64,000 nucleotides of DNA from an uncultured Olsenella sp. (GCA_949291295.1 CASEVE010000004.1:26574-90573); one strand, 5' to 3'. Shown: positions 24,936 to 35,283, counted from the stretch's first letter. Notes: a model not told the origin generated them from the sequence alone. Program-made: numbers and translations.

Positions 24936-26390
24936 ATGGCACAGACGTACGAGGAGGAGTACTGGGTGCCCGAGCACGTGCGAGAGTACCTGCGGGCGCT
25001 TGGGTTTGTGCTGCCCTTGGAGGCGATGGAGCCGCATATTCGCTCGTGGCACGAGTGGATGCAGGCGTGCGGGTCGTTCTACGACTACAAGGACACTGAT
25101 GGTGTGGGACGCCTGTACGAGGTGCATAGGCGCTCGATTCATCCGGCGATGCGGGTATGCTGGGAGTGGGGGTCGCTGCTGCTGAACGACAAGACGCAGG
25201 TGGTGTGCGGGACGCAGGAGTGCACGGACTGGCTCGAGGGGTTTCTCGCCCAAAGCGGCTTCATGGCGGCGGCACAGGCAACCGTGGTCAAGGCATTTGG
25301 CATGGGGACGGGCGCGTGGGCGCTCTGGGTGGACGCGGATGCGGGGAGCGTGCGCATTAGGCACTACGACGCACGCATGGTGATACCGCTCACGTGGGAC
25401 GAGGAGGGCGTGACGGAGTGCGCGTTCGTCACGCGGGCGTTCTGGCGGGGGCGCGCGGTCGACCAGCTGCAGATGCACCTCAAGGGTGCTGGGACGGACT
25501 TCTCGGCCGCTTTGTCCTTCTCGCCTAATGAGAGCGTGGGGAGGGGCGGTTATCGGATCGTCACGGTGTGCTTTGACGAGCACGGCAACGAGGTCGCGCC
25601 TGCGGGCGTGTGCCCCGTGTACGAGACGGGCTCTCCCTATCCCACCTTCGCCATCGTGAAGCCGGCCGTGGACAATACGCGCGTGGACATGAGCCCGTAC
25701 GGGCAGAGCGTGTTCGCGGACGCGGTGGACGCTATCCAGGCGGTGGACCTCGCCTTCGACGCGATGATCTCGGAGATCGACAACGGCAAGATGCGGGTGT
25801 TCCTGAGTGACGTGATGTTCGACCAGGAAACGGACGGCAGGGGGCGCAAGGTCTCGATACCGTTTGGGCGGCAGGACTGCACCGTGTTCCGGAAGGTGAT
25901 GAGCACGGAGGACACGATTCAGGAGTTTGCGCCGGCGCTGAGGACCGACGCTCAGGTGAGGGCTTTCAGGTGCGCGCTGCAGATGCTCGGCGACCTGACG
26001 GGCTTCGGCCTGGGGTACTTCGACTTCGACGGAGCGGGGTACGTGAAGACCGCGACGGAGGTCTCGGCGGACAACTCGGCGCTGATGCGCAACATCCGCA
26101 GGCACGAGCATGCGCTGGAGGGCGCTATCGCTGGGATATGCAGGGCCGTCATGGCGGCTTCGCGCTCGCTCGGGGTCGAGCTCCCGGACGAGGGTGAGGT
26201 GCGCGTCACGTTCGACGACAGCATCATCACGGACACGAGCGCCGAGAAGCGCCAGGACATGGCCGAGGTGGGCGTCACCATGAACGCCTGGGAGTATCGG
26301 CAGAAGTGGTACGGCGAGGACGAGAAGACGGCCAAGGCGCGTGCCCGTGGGCTCGCGAGGGGCAAGGCTTCCAATGGTGAGGATACCTAG
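24936..26390 (+). CDS. Phage portal protein, SPP1 gp6 type
   Basis: The protein has 484 residues, the usual length. It has the family's helical core (YVKTATEVSADNSALMRNIRR, read as TATEVSA and LMRNIRRHEHALEGAI), preceded by SPYGQSVFADAVDAIQAVDLAFD and followed by VRVTFDDSIITDTSAEKRQDM. The portal forms the dodecameric DNA gate at one capsid vertex and docks the terminase. In related phages a minor head protein and scaffold follow directly; here a large block of cargo genes intervenes. Confidence 0.9.
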   Translation: MAQTYEEEYWVPEHVREYLRALGFVLPLEAMEPHIRSWHEWMQACGSFYDYKDTDGVGRLYEVHRRSIHPAMRVCWEWGSLLLNDKTQVVCGTQECTDWLEGFLAQSGFMAAAQATVVKAFGMGTGAWALWVDADAGSVRIRHYDARMVIPLTWDEEGVTECAFVTRAFWRGRAVDQLQMHLKGAGTDFSAALSFSPNESVGRGGYRIVTVCFDEHGNEVAPAGVCPVYETGSPYPTFAIVKPAVDNTRVDMSPYGQSVFADAVDAIQAVDLAFDAMISEIDNGKMRVFLSDVMFDQETDGRGRKVSIPFGRQDCTVFRKVMSTEDTIQEFAPALRTDAQVRAFRCALQMLGDLTGFGLGYFDFDGAGYVKTATEVSADNSALMRNIRRHEHALEGAIAGICRAVMAASRSLGVELPDEGEVRVTFDDSIITDTSAEKRQDMAEVGVTMNAWEYRQKWYGEDEKTAKARARGLARGKASNGEDT

Positions 26391-26950
26391 CGTTCGCTCC
26401 AGAGGAGGAAGTCGACCTTCTTTACGGGGGTGAGCCAAGCGTAGTCGGGAAGGAGCTCGTCGAAGAGCCGTATGTTCTTCTCGGCATCCTCCGTAGCCAG
26501 GTAGGTCTCGTACCAGGAGACGATCTTCCCGTACACCTCGACGGCGTTCTCGAGCTTGGCCTGCGCCGTCGTTCCCTTGAGCCTCAGGCCGAGCCTTGCG
26601 AGCACCAGGCTGTCCCATATCGGCCTGTCGGGGTGGAGCGTGGCGATCATCTTGCTGGTGAAGGACGCCTCCACATTGCCCGTGAGCTCGTTCATCTCGC
26701 GCAGCACGTCCTCGAACGCCATGGAGGGGGTGGCCTTCTCCCTCTCCATGATCGCGTAGTAGCTCGACTGCCACTCCGCGTTCCTGCGCACGCGGTAGAA
26801 GCGGTTGTAGAACCGCTGGAAGTCGGCGTCGGAGCTGACGTCGGTCTCGCGCACGGTGCGCTGTATGCGAGCGTAGTCCTCGAGCCCCCACGCCCGCACG
26901 AGGGATGACTGGATGGCCGCACGGCCGTCTATGGTGGTGGGCATGGCCAT
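26387..26950 (-). CDS. Uncharacterised 187-residue protein, possible DNA-glycosylase-like helical fold
   Basis: The product is mostly helical: FYNRFYRVRRNAEWQSSYYA, TGNVEASFTSKMIATLHPD, PIWDSLVLARLGLRL. The TLHPDRPIWD segment and surrounding helices recall small proteins found beside restriction systems and in phage cargo, which may have a helix-hairpin-helix glycosylase-like fold; I cannot name the family with certainty. Its stop overlaps the portal stop tail-to-tail, so it marks the left edge of the cargo block. GAGG lies 8 nt before the ATG at 26950. Confidence 0.55.
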   Translation of the reverse strand: MAMPTTIDGRAAIQSSLVRAWGLEDYARIQRTVRETDVSSDADFQRFYNRFYRVRRNAEWQSSYYAIMEREKATPSMAFEDVLREMNELTGNVEASFTSKMIATLHPDRPIWDSLVLARLGLRLKGTTAQAKLENAVEVYGKIVSWYETYLATEDAEKNIRLFDELLPDYAWLTPVKKVDFLLWSER

Positions 26951-27780
26951 GGGGCTCGCCTCGCTTTCGGTGGACGATTGCAGGAGCAATTGTAACGGCT
27001 GGGGCGGCGTCCGGGGTGGCATGTGGCATCGGGTGGGCTGCCAGGAGCCCGCAGGCGCTCTCTGTGGAGCTGGCGAGTTCGGGGGTCGCAAGAGGGGCTG
27101 TCGCGGCTCTGGGACGGCTTCTGGCGGGCGCTGCTGGGCGCCGGCTGCTGGTGAAGCGGCTCGGAGACGGTGGCCGGTGACGTGCGGTGGCAGCCAGGCA
27201 ACCGTTGCGGTGGGGCCTTTGACGCCCGCGCTGGCTGATGGACTGGACGGACGCGGACGGGCGCGTGACGGCAGCAGACCGGACGACCGCGCGTAGGGTG
27301 TGCGCTCGGGCCGGGCGTGACGCACGCTGACCACGCGCCCCCGTTGACCTTGCATTAGGCCGGGCGGCGGCGTAGGGCGGGCTGAGCACGCGGCCGGAAG
27401 CAGACCGCGAAGCGAGCTGCTGTAGGCGCGTATGCGAAGACCGACCGAAGCCGACGGCTGGCCGTACGGGAGACTCCCATGGGCGCGTGGGCTGCATGTG
27501 GCACGAACGGCCCGAGCGCACACCCGGAGTGTGGGCGGCCGGGCTGCGGACAACTCGAGGTTGGTAGCGCACGGCCAGGCCAGCAGCCAGGGATGGCGGC
27601 AAAATAAACTCGAGAAGAGCATACGCGCTTGTTTTGCTGGCTCACCAGCAGCGGATTATCCCGCCTGTGGAATCGCTAGTATAACCCGCCTATTGCCTCA
27701 TTCTCATCGATTCTTATCGCTGGTAAAATAGTTTGGTTATACTTATCGGTTTCTGCTTGCCTCTGCGGCAGCAGTCTGTT
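26951..27780. other. Noncoding, very GC-rich gap with a sharp composition change
   Basis: From 26951 to about 27600 the DNA is strongly G/C-rich with many CGG and GGC runs and only short mixed frames on both strands; none looks like a protein. At about 27600 it changes abruptly to AT-rich DNA leading into hsdM, with TAAAAT at 27723-27728 as a possible -10. The GC-rich part may be debris of a missing minor head gene, since portal is normally followed by one; that is inference. No RNA gene is recognised. Confidence 0.4.
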
Positions 27781-29877
27781 ATGGGAAGAGCGAGAGCAGT
27801 GGCAAGCGAGAGCTCCATCGACGTCAAGCGGCAGGTAGATGCCGTATTCAGCATAGCGAACAGTCTTCGTGGAACATACCAGTCGGACAAGTACAAGGAC
27901 GTCATCATTCCGATGATTATCATCCGTCGACTGGAATGCGCCATGGCGGATACGCGTGATGCCGTCTGCTCCGCATACGAGAAGAACAAGCACACGCCCG
28001 ATGCGGTTCTACGGAAGATTTCGGGATTCCCGTTCTACAACTACAGCCGCTGGACGCTCGCCAAGCTCTTGGCTGAGCCGCAGTCGCTTGCGCGAAACTT
28101 CAAGAGTTATCTTGACTCTTTCTCGCCCAACATCAAGCAGATCATCAGCGACCTCGACTTCAAGAAGCAAATTGACAAGATGGCGAAGGGGGCCAAGCTC
28201 ACGGGAGTGGTACGCAAATTCGCAGACCTCGACCTCGACCCCGATACCGTGAGCAACGTGGCCATGGGATACATGTTCGAGGAGATCATCCGACGCTTTT
28301 CTGAGAATGCTGAGGCTGGTGATCACTACACTCCGCGCGAGATCGTGCGACTCATGGTTCGCCTTGCCCTTGCCGAGGGATGCGACGACCTAACCGAACC
28401 TGGCAAGAACATCAATGTGGGGGATTTCGCCTGCGGAACGGGCGGAATGATTTCCTGCGCCCAGGAGAAGCTTGCCGAAATGTGCCCCGATGCGACGGTT
28501 TATCTATATGGGCAGGAAGTCAACCCCGAATCTCATGCCATCTGCCTTGCCGACATGCTCATCAAAGGGCAACGCGAGGACCGCATCAAGCTCGCGGACA
28601 CCATGAAGGAAGACTGCTTCCCAGGCGAGTTCATGCGCCTGTCGCTCATCAATCCTCCGTTCGGACAGCCATGGGGCGGCAAGGACGCCTCTCAAGGCGT
28701 AGAGAAGGCCGTGGAGAAAGAGCACCTCAAGCCCAACGGACGATTCCCGGCGGGACTTCCTGCGAAAGGCGACATGCAGCTCCTTTTCATGCAGCACGTG
28801 ATTTACAAGCTTGACCCGCAGTATGGTCGCGCGTGCATCATCTCGAACGGCAGCCCGCTTTTCTCGGGTGGCACGACATCGGGTGAAAGTCAGGTGCGCC
28901 GTTGGTTGCTGGAGAACGACTACGTTGAGGCCATTATCGGTATGCCGACCGACCTCTTCTACAACACCGGTATCGGTATCTACATCTGGGTTATCTCACG
29001 CAACAAACGCGCAGAGCGTCGCGGCAAGGTGCAACTCATCGATGCCACTAACATTTGGGAGCCGATGCGGCGTTCACTTGGCAAGAAGCGCAAGTTCATT
29101 TCGGAAGAGCAGGCCGAGGAGATCACGGACCTCTATCATGCCTTTGAGGAAAACGAGCGCAGCCATATTCTTCCCTGCGAAGAGTTCCTTTACAAGGAGT
29201 ATGCGGTCTACCAGCCGCTTCAGCGGAGCTACTGCATATGCGACGAACGCATTGATGCCATGTGCGAGGGCCAGTTCATGCGCGGCATGCACGACCCCGC
29301 GAAGATGGAAGAGCTGCGACTCATCGACGAGGCAGATCGCAAAGACAAGGAAGCGAAGCTGCTGGCCGATCTTGAGACGGCAGAACCCGTATTCGAACAG
29401 ATGGTGCAGATCCTGCGTGACAACGTGAGTGATGAAGTTTGGTACGATCACAAAGCGTTTGAGGCGCACCTGAAGACGCTCTTTGCTGATGTGCCGGATT
29501 ATCGCAAGGGCGAGACACCCGCGCAGCGCAAGGCTGTCATAGAGAAAGTCATGTTCGCCCTATCGGCCATCGACAAGGAGGCGCCGCTTCGGTACAAGCG
29601 CGATGGCAGCGTCGAATACGACCCGGCGACCAAAGATACAGAGATTGTACGCTTGGCCGAGCCCGTTGAAGACTACTTTGCCCGTGAGGTGCATCCGTAC
29701 GTGCCTGACGCCCAATGGTTTGACGAGGAAACGCCCAAGGTTGTGCGGACCGGCGCGGAATTCCCGTTTACGCGCTATTTCTTCCAGTACGAAGCGCCAC
29801 GACCGTCTGGGGAACTACTTGACGAGTTCCTGCAGCTGGAAGACGAGCTATCGATGTTAGTATCGGAGCTCGGCTGA
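27781..29877 (+). CDS. hsdM: Type I restriction-modification DNA methyltransferase subunit
   Basis: The protein has 698 residues from ATG at 27781. It has the HsdM N-terminal helical domain (IDVKRQVDAVFSIANSLRG, DVIIPMIIIRRLECA), then the N6-adenine methyltransferase core with DHYTPREIVRLMVRL, the SAM site VGDFACGTGGMISCA and the catalytic NPPFGQPW. It methylates adenine in the site chosen by HsdS. The start is unsure: no good ribosome site lies before 27781 and GTG at 27799 is an alternative. It heads an operon with hsdS and hsdR. Base composition is less GC-rich than the phage genes around it. Confidence 0.93.
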   Translation: MGRARAVASESSIDVKRQVDAVFSIANSLRGTYQSDKYKDVIIPMIIIRRLECAMADTRDAVCSAYEKNKHTPDAVLRKISGFPFYNYSRWTLAKLLAEPQSLARNFKSYLDSFSPNIKQIISDLDFKKQIDKMAKGAKLTGVVRKFADLDLDPDTVSNVAMGYMFEEIIRRFSENAEAGDHYTPREIVRLMVRLALAEGCDDLTEPGKNINVGDFACGTGGMISCAQEKLAEMCPDATVYLYGQEVNPESHAICLADMLIKGQREDRIKLADTMKEDCFPGEFMRLSLINPPFGQPWGGKDASQGVEKAVEKEHLKPNGRFPAGLPAKGDMQLLFMQHVIYKLDPQYGRACIISNGSPLFSGGTTSGESQVRRWLLENDYVEAIIGMPTDLFYNTGIGIYIWVISRNKRAERRGKVQLIDATNIWEPMRRSLGKKRKFISEEQAEEITDLYHAFEENERSHILPCEEFLYKEYAVYQPLQRSYCICDERIDAMCEGQFMRGMHDPAKMEELRLIDEADRKDKEAKLLADLETAEPVFEQMVQILRDNVSDEVWYDHKAFEAHLKTLFADVPDYRKGETPAQRKAVIEKVMFALSAIDKEAPLRYKRDGSVEYDPATKDTEIVRLAEPVEDYFAREVHPYVPDAQWFDEETPKVVRTGAEFPFTRYFFQYEAPRPSGELLDEFLQLEDELSMLVSELG

Positions 29878-29878
29878 C

Positions 29879-31213
29879 ATGAATACTCGGCAGAGAGAAA
29901 CTAGCATAAGCTGGATTGGGCGTATACCCGAGCACTGGGGTCTTTGCAAACTCGGAACCTCTTTCTATATGAAGGGGCGGATTGGTTGGCAAGGACTGAA
30001 CTCAAATGATTTTATCGACGATGGTCCATACCTGGTTACAGGTACTGACTTTCGTTCGGGGGGTGTGGACTGGAATCTCTGCTACCACATCTCTGAGAGC
30101 AGATATTGTGAGGACAGCTCAATCCATGTACGGAACGGCGACGTACTATTTACAAAAGATGGCACAGTCGGAAAGGTTGCCTATATTAGTGACGCGCCAG
30201 ATAAAGTATCTCTGAACAGCCATTTACTACTTATAAGGCCCACTAAGGAGGGCATATCTAATCGCTACCTGTTTTGGGTGCTCCAAAGCGACGTATTCGA
30301 TCAATACAAAGTGCATGTGCAACATGGGACCGTAATGGACTCAGTATCGCAGTCAAACATGGAACGATTCGTTATGATGCTTCCACCTTACGATGAGCAA
30401 CAGCTTATCGCGGACTGCCTTGATGAGAACATAAGTACGATAGATACGGCCACTGACGTAATCTACAAACAGTTGGAGATCCTCGGCGGTTTCCGAAAAT
30501 CCCTAATTCAGGAGGCGGTTACAAAAGGGCTGGACTCCGATGCCAAGCTGAAATCGAGCGGCGTCGACTGGATTGGCGATATCCCCGCAGGATGGAAAAC
30601 GACAAAGCTCAAGGGGCTCGTTCGTCACTTTGAAAGTGGCACGAGCGTGCGAGCCGCGCAGTATCCGGCTATTGATGGCGAACCCGGCGTTCTGTCTCTT
30701 AGCGCAGTTTTTCAGGGCAGGTTTAACGCCGATGCCAACAAGGCGGTTGGCGATGACGAGGCGCCGCGCTTGTCGTGCCCTGTACGGTACGGGACATTGC
30801 TGGTTAGTCGTTGCAATACTTCGGAGTGGGTGGGAACCGCCGCTTTGGTTGACAAGGAATGCGACAATCTTTACTTGCCAGACAAGATTTGGCAAATCGA
30901 CTGCGAGACGCCCCTACACAATCGATATGTTCGGTACGCGTTGAGTTCGCCCTATGCTCGAGCCTATTGCTGGATGATGTCAGTCGGGGCTAGTGAGTCA
31001 ATGCAGAATATCGCTTCGTTTGACCTGCTTAACATGCCGTTTGCCATACCCGAATCAATTGAGGAAATGCAAGCAGTAGTCGAGTATCTCGATGACAAGA
31101 TTTCGAAGGTCGATGCCCTTATCGCCGGCAAGTGCAAGCAGCTTGAAACCCTTCGCGCCCAGCGCCAGTCTCTCATCTACGAATACGTTACCGGCAAGCG
31201 CCGCGTTGTTTAG
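29879..31213 (+). CDS. hsdS: Type I restriction-modification specificity subunit
   Basis: The protein has 444 residues with the classical two-half layout. Each half starts with a related motif (SWIGRIPEHWGLCKLG and DWIGDIPAGWKTTKLKG), carries a target-recognition domain, and ends with a long conserved helix (LDENISTIDTATDVI and LDDKISKVDALIAGK). The two recognition domains are unlike each other, so the target should be bipartite and asymmetric. It starts 2 nt after hsdM. The gene is clearly more AT-rich than its neighbours, a sign of recent domain exchange. Confidence 0.93.
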   Translation: MNTRQRETSISWIGRIPEHWGLCKLGTSFYMKGRIGWQGLNSNDFIDDGPYLVTGTDFRSGGVDWNLCYHISESRYCEDSSIHVRNGDVLFTKDGTVGKVAYISDAPDKVSLNSHLLLIRPTKEGISNRYLFWVLQSDVFDQYKVHVQHGTVMDSVSQSNMERFVMMLPPYDEQQLIADCLDENISTIDTATDVIYKQLEILGGFRKSLIQEAVTKGLDSDAKLKSSGVDWIGDIPAGWKTTKLKGLVRHFESGTSVRAAQYPAIDGEPGVLSLSAVFQGRFNADANKAVGDDEAPRLSCPVRYGTLLVSRCNTSEWVGTAALVDKECDNLYLPDKIWQIDCETPLHNRYVRYALSSPYARAYCWMMSVGASESMQNIASFDLLNMPFAIPESIEEMQAVVEYLDDKISKVDALIAGKCKQLETLRAQRQSLIYEYVTGKRRVV

Positions 31214-31222
31214 GATGTGCCC

Positions 31223-34200
31223 ATGACTGTACAGAACCCGCTCACCGAGAAAGACTTCCAGCAGCTCGTTTATGACGGACTGGAAATGAATGGCTACATC
31301 AAGCGTGGCAACTTTGAGTTTGATGCCAAGCGTGCGATGGACCCCGGCATGCTCATGGCGTTCATCGAGGATACGCAGCCCGAGACGTTCGAGAAGCTTT
31401 GGAACCTGTTCGACGGCGACATCGAGGAGGGCATCTTTAACCGTGTCGCTACCGATATCGGCCGGCGTGGGCTCATCCGCGTACTATGGGACGGCGTCGA
31501 CTTCGATGGCGTGGCCACGCTAGATCTTGTGTATCCGAAGCCGTCTGCCGTATTTGACCCCAATGCTGTCAGACTCTTTGAAGAGAACGACCTCTCGGTG
31601 ATGCAGGAGGTTTGGCACAAGGAAGACGAGCGGATCGATCTTGTAATCTTTCTGAACGGCCTGGCGCTTTTCACTATCGAGTTGAAATGCAACTCTGCTG
31701 GAACCAGCTGGGACTATCGCGAGGCAATACGCCAGTACAAGGAGGACCGCGACTGCACAACGAGGCTGCTTGACAGCAAGGCGGGTGCTCTCGCACACTT
31801 TGCCGTCGACCTGAACGAGGTCTACGTATGCACCGAGCTGAGGGGAAAGGAATCGTCGTTCCTGCCGTTCAACAAAGGTTGCGACGAGGGCGGCGATGCT
31901 CATGCGACCGGCCCTGGCAATCCGCCGAACCCGCGAGGGCCAAGGTCGGCGTATCTCTGGGAGGAGGTCCTCACCAAGGACTCTGTCTTCACCCTCATCT
32001 ACGACTTCATCTACATGGCGACCAAGCGCAACAAGCAGGGCAAGAAGGTTGGCGAGACGCGCATCTTCCCACGCTATCAGCAGCTTCGCGCCGTTCAGAA
32101 GGTCGTCGATGACATCTCGCACAACGCTACCGCACGGAACTACCTGATCGAGCATAGCGCGGGCTCGGGAAAGACCAACACTATCGCATGGCTATCGCAT
32201 AAGCTCGCGGCAACGTATCTGCCGGGTACCGATTCGCCGCTATTCGACAAGGTGGTCATCGTGACGGACCGCAGGGTCGTCGACAAGCAGCTCCAGGATA
32301 CCGTGCTCGATACAGCCAAGGAGCCCGCCATCGTGTGCGTTATGGACAAAGGGAAGACCTCGGCTGACCTTGGGCGCGCATTGCACAAGAGCTATCGCAT
32401 CATCGCGACGACCATGCAGAAGTTTCTGCATCTCGAACCAGGAACCTTCGAGGGCGAAGGCAGCCACTTTGCCGTACTCATCGACGAGGCCCATGGGTCA
32501 ACCTCGGGCAAGACGATGCAGGCCGTGAACAACACGCTCGCAGAAGGCATCGAAGAGGATTCGTCGCTTGACGAGCTCTCCGCTTTTGTGGCAAACGATA
32601 TCGCGCGATCTGGCAAGCAACCGAACGTCACGCTCATCGGCTTCACCGCAACGCCGACCGGCAAGACGCTGCAGCAGTTTGGGCATACGGACGCTTCCGG
32701 CCAAAAGGTGGCGTTCGATCTGTACTCCATGAAGCAGGCCATCGAGGAGAGGTTCATCCTAGATGTGACCTCGAACTACGTGACCTACGATTCGTATTGC
32801 AGGGTCGTGAAGGCGATTGATGACGACCCCGAGCTGGAATCCAAGGCCGCAAAGCGACAGCTGGCACACCTCATCTCGGTTGCACCGGGGACCATCGAGG
32901 GCAACCTCTCCGTGATGGTCGACCATTTCGCGTCAACGGTTGCCATGACGCTTGGCGGCAAGGCAAAGGCGATGGTGGTGACAGCTGGACGCGAGGAGGC
33001 CGTACGCTACTACCTCGCTTACGAGGAGATGCGCAGGGCCCACATGCAGACTATGGGCTCGTATCGCGCCCTCGTGGCGTTCACTGGCTCTGTTTCTGTT
33101 GACGGGACGGATTACACGGAGGTCGGCATCAACGGTTTCGCCGAGGAGAAGCTGCCTGACTACTTCGACACCGACGACTACCGCATACTGTTCGTCGCTG
33201 ATAAGTACCAGACGGGCTTCGATCAGAATCTCCTTGCGGCAATGTATGTGGACAAGCGGCTATCGGGCATCACCTGCGTGCAGACGCTTTCGAGGCTCAA
33301 CCGCATCTGCCCGCCATACGAGAAGCGCACCTTTGTTCTCGATTTCCGAAACAGCTACGACAACGTGAGGAAATCGTTCGCCCCTTATTACGAGAACACG
33401 TTGCTCACCGAGCCGCTGACCATCGACGATGTGAGGGAGACCGAGCGCAGGCTCCTCGGCTATGGCATCCTCGACCTCGATGACGTCGAAGAGTTCAACA
33501 CGCTGCTCGCGAAGGCCCATCGGACCAACAGCGAGAAGGGCCGCATGTGGGCACTACTCGACGCTGCCGCCACGCTGGTCAGGGCTATGGAGGAGGACGA
33601 GGCAGACGAGGTCAGGCGCGTCATCAGGAACTTCATCAAGCAGTACGGCTTCCTTCTGCAGGCCGCGCCGTTCGTGAACAAGAACATGCACATGGAGTAC
33701 AACTTCTGCGTGTCGCTCATTCGCGAGATTGACTCCGGTCATGGTGGTGGGAACGATTTCAACATCGCCGATAAAGTCTCGCTCGAAGATTTCACGGTCG
33801 AGGAGTCGGGCGAACACGTTGGTGTCCCACTTGAGCCCGAGCCTGAGGTTCATATCCCGAAGGGAACGGGCACCGGTCTTGCCGAGGACCAGTACGAGAA
33901 GCTTTCGCGCATCATTGAGGAGTGGAACGCTCGATTCGGGTTGACACTCGATCCCGTGGTGCATGCGGGGTCGCTCGTCTCGTTGCTTGACACGCTCCGC
34001 GCCGATCCGAAGGTGCAGCAAAGTGCGAGGGTCAACACTGCCCGCGACTTCCGCAACACGGTGGATGACCGCGCTGAGGACGCGTTGGTCAAAGACTACG
34101 ACCAGGACAACGAGTGGTATGGCTTCCTCTTGAACAACGAGGAGGCCCGCAGGCAGCTGGTTCATGCGTTTGTCGATGACGTGTATCGGAGCCTGCACGG

Positions 34201-34228
34201 CGCTGGCGATAACTCGCCGCAGGAATAG
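31223..34228 (+). CDS. hsdR: Type I restriction endonuclease subunit
   Basis: The protein has 1001 residues. The N-terminal nuclease domain has LVIFLNGLALFTIELKCNSAGTSW (Asp and the E-L-K catalytic pair). The motor has Walker A EHSAGSGKTN, the DEAH box VLIDEAHGS, motif III GFTATPTGK and motif VI-like QTLSRLNRI. It translocates and cuts DNA unmethylated at HsdS sites. The ATG at 31223 has AGGA upstream; a GTG six bases earlier is in frame. With hsdM and hsdS it makes a complete type I system that would defend the lysogen. Confidence 0.93.
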   Translation: MTVQNPLTEKDFQQLVYDGLEMNGYIKRGNFEFDAKRAMDPGMLMAFIEDTQPETFEKLWNLFDGDIEEGIFNRVATDIGRRGLIRVLWDGVDFDGVATLDLVYPKPSAVFDPNAVRLFEENDLSVMQEVWHKEDERIDLVIFLNGLALFTIELKCNSAGTSWDYREAIRQYKEDRDCTTRLLDSKAGALAHFAVDLNEVYVCTELRGKESSFLPFNKGCDEGGDAHATGPGNPPNPRGPRSAYLWEEVLTKDSVFTLIYDFIYMATKRNKQGKKVGETRIFPRYQQLRAVQKVVDDISHNATARNYLIEHSAGSGKTNTIAWLSHKLAATYLPGTDSPLFDKVVIVTDRRVVDKQLQDTVLDTAKEPAIVCVMDKGKTSADLGRALHKSYRIIATTMQKFLHLEPGTFEGEGSHFAVLIDEAHGSTSGKTMQAVNNTLAEGIEEDSSLDELSAFVANDIARSGKQPNVTLIGFTATPTGKTLQQFGHTDASGQKVAFDLYSMKQAIEERFILDVTSNYVTYDSYCRVVKAIDDDPELESKAAKRQLAHLISVAPGTIEGNLSVMVDHFASTVAMTLGGKAKAMVVTAGREEAVRYYLAYEEMRRAHMQTMGSYRALVAFTGSVSVDGTDYTEVGINGFAEEKLPDYFDTDDYRILFVADKYQTGFDQNLLAAMYVDKRLSGITCVQTLSRLNRICPPYEKRTFVLDFRNSYDNVRKSFAPYYENTLLTEPLTIDDVRETERRLLGYGILDLDDVEEFNTLLAKAHRTNSEKGRMWALLDAAATLVRAMEEDEADEVRRVIRNFIKQYGFLLQAAPFVNKNMHMEYNFCVSLIREIDSGHGGGNDFNIADKVSLEDFTVEESGEHVGVPLEPEPEVHIPKGTGTGLAEDQYEKLSRIIEEWNARFGLTLDPVVHAGSLVSLLDTLRADPKVQQSARVNTARDFRNTVDDRAEDALVKDYDQDNEWYGFLLNNEEARRQLVHAFVDDVYRSLHGAGDNSPQE

Positions 34229-34248
34229 ACTCTGATAAGGGGCGCAGT

Positions 34249-35079
34249 ATGGCAAGACTGAAGACCATGACAACGCAGTTCATTGATGGCGAGCCCAACG
34301 GGGTGCGAATCTGCCGCTGCACGCTCTCGACCATGACCACGGTGTTCGTGCCGAGACCGCTCCTCTCCCGCGCAAAGCAAATTGCAGACTTGCCGATGCG
34401 CGGCATCTACTACCTCATCAACGACGAGGATGGGGCCATCTCTCGTTTGTACGTTGGACAGACCAAGCAGGGCATCGCACGGCTCGACGACCACAACGCC
34501 AAGAAGGACTTCTGGAACAAGGCGATACTGTTCCTCTCGGATGACATTCAGTCGTTCTCGCTCGATAACGTGAGCGCACTTGAGAAGTTTGCCATCGAGC
34601 AGGCGACCGCATCGAAGCGGTACACCGTGGAGAACAAGGTCGATCCGCGCTACGTGATCGACCAGTACCAAAAGCCCACCGTCGAGCAGATCTACGAGGA
34701 GATCGCCTTCGTGATGGGCACGTTCGGCTACCAGATCGAGGATAGCGATGACGCGTTGGCGGACGTGAAGCTGTTCTACACTTCGCGGCGCGGCGTGCGC
34801 GCGCGTGGTGTGTATACGGGCGATACGTTCGATGTGCTTGAGGGCTCACCTGTTGACCTTAAAGTGAAGCCGAAGCTCGACCGCTACGAGAAGCTGCGGC
34901 AGGAGCTGCTGGCGTCCGGTGACCTAGTCCAGGATGGCGATGGCGGACGGCTGGTGAAGACGGTTTCCTTCTCGACGCCCAGCGGCGCAGCCGACTTCGT
35001 GTTGGGTGGGTCCAACAACGGATGGATTGAGTGGAAAGATGGCGACAAGCAGACGCTGGATGCGCTGTATAGGAAGTAG
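34249..35079 (+). CDS. GIY-YIG nuclease with DUF4357 domain
   Basis: The protein has 276 residues. GIYYLIND and LYVGQTKQGIARLDDH form the GIY-YIG fold (the YVG..K..R layout). The C-terminal FSTPSGAADFVLGGSNNGWIEW is the DUF4357 signature, which often follows GIY-YIG domains beside restriction genes. It lies 20 nt after hsdR with AAGGGG before its ATG, so it is likely part of the same operon. It may be an accessory nuclease or a homing-type activity; the substrate is unknown. Confidence 0.8.
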   Translation: MARLKTMTTQFIDGEPNGVRICRCTLSTMTTVFVPRPLLSRAKQIADLPMRGIYYLINDEDGAISRLYVGQTKQGIARLDDHNAKKDFWNKAILFLSDDIQSFSLDNVSALEKFAIEQATASKRYTVENKVDPRYVIDQYQKPTVEQIYEEIAFVMGTFGYQIEDSDDALADVKLFYTSRRGVRARGVYTGDTFDVLEGSPVDLKVKPKLDRYEKLRQELLASGDLVQDGDGGRLVKTVSFSTPSGAADFVLGGSNNGWIEWKDGDKQTLDALYRK

Positions 35080-35230
35080 GAAGGTCGTGGACGAAGCGGG
35101 TTTCTACAGACTGCGCAGCTAATATGTGACCTTTACCTACTATGCGAGTTGAGAGTGCTAACTGCCGGGCAGATGCTTACAGTTACCCAAAAGTCCAGTA
35201 ACGTGAAGCCTTCGGTGACGTCAGGGGGTA

Positions 35231-35263
35231 TATACTTTCTAATTCAAACTTCGGCAGTTTGAA
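35231..35263 (+). promoter_or_regulatory. -10 element and 8-bp inverted repeat, candidate operator of the nucleotidyltransferase pair
   Basis: TATACT (35231-35236) is followed by TTCAAACT (35243-35250) and AGTTTGAA (35256-35263), a perfect inverted repeat with a 5-nt spacer. It lies just before the AAAGGAGG site of the gene at 35284. Its place at the likely transcription start suits autoregulation. No clear -35 was found. Confidence 0.5.
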
Positions 35264-35283
35264 ACCAAGCGAAAGGAGGAGCC

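Noticed and set aside
24792..27602. A minus-strand open frame of 936 codons across the portal region
   Set aside because: It is the shadow of the portal gene and the GC-rich gap; the portal protein is well supported on the plus strand.
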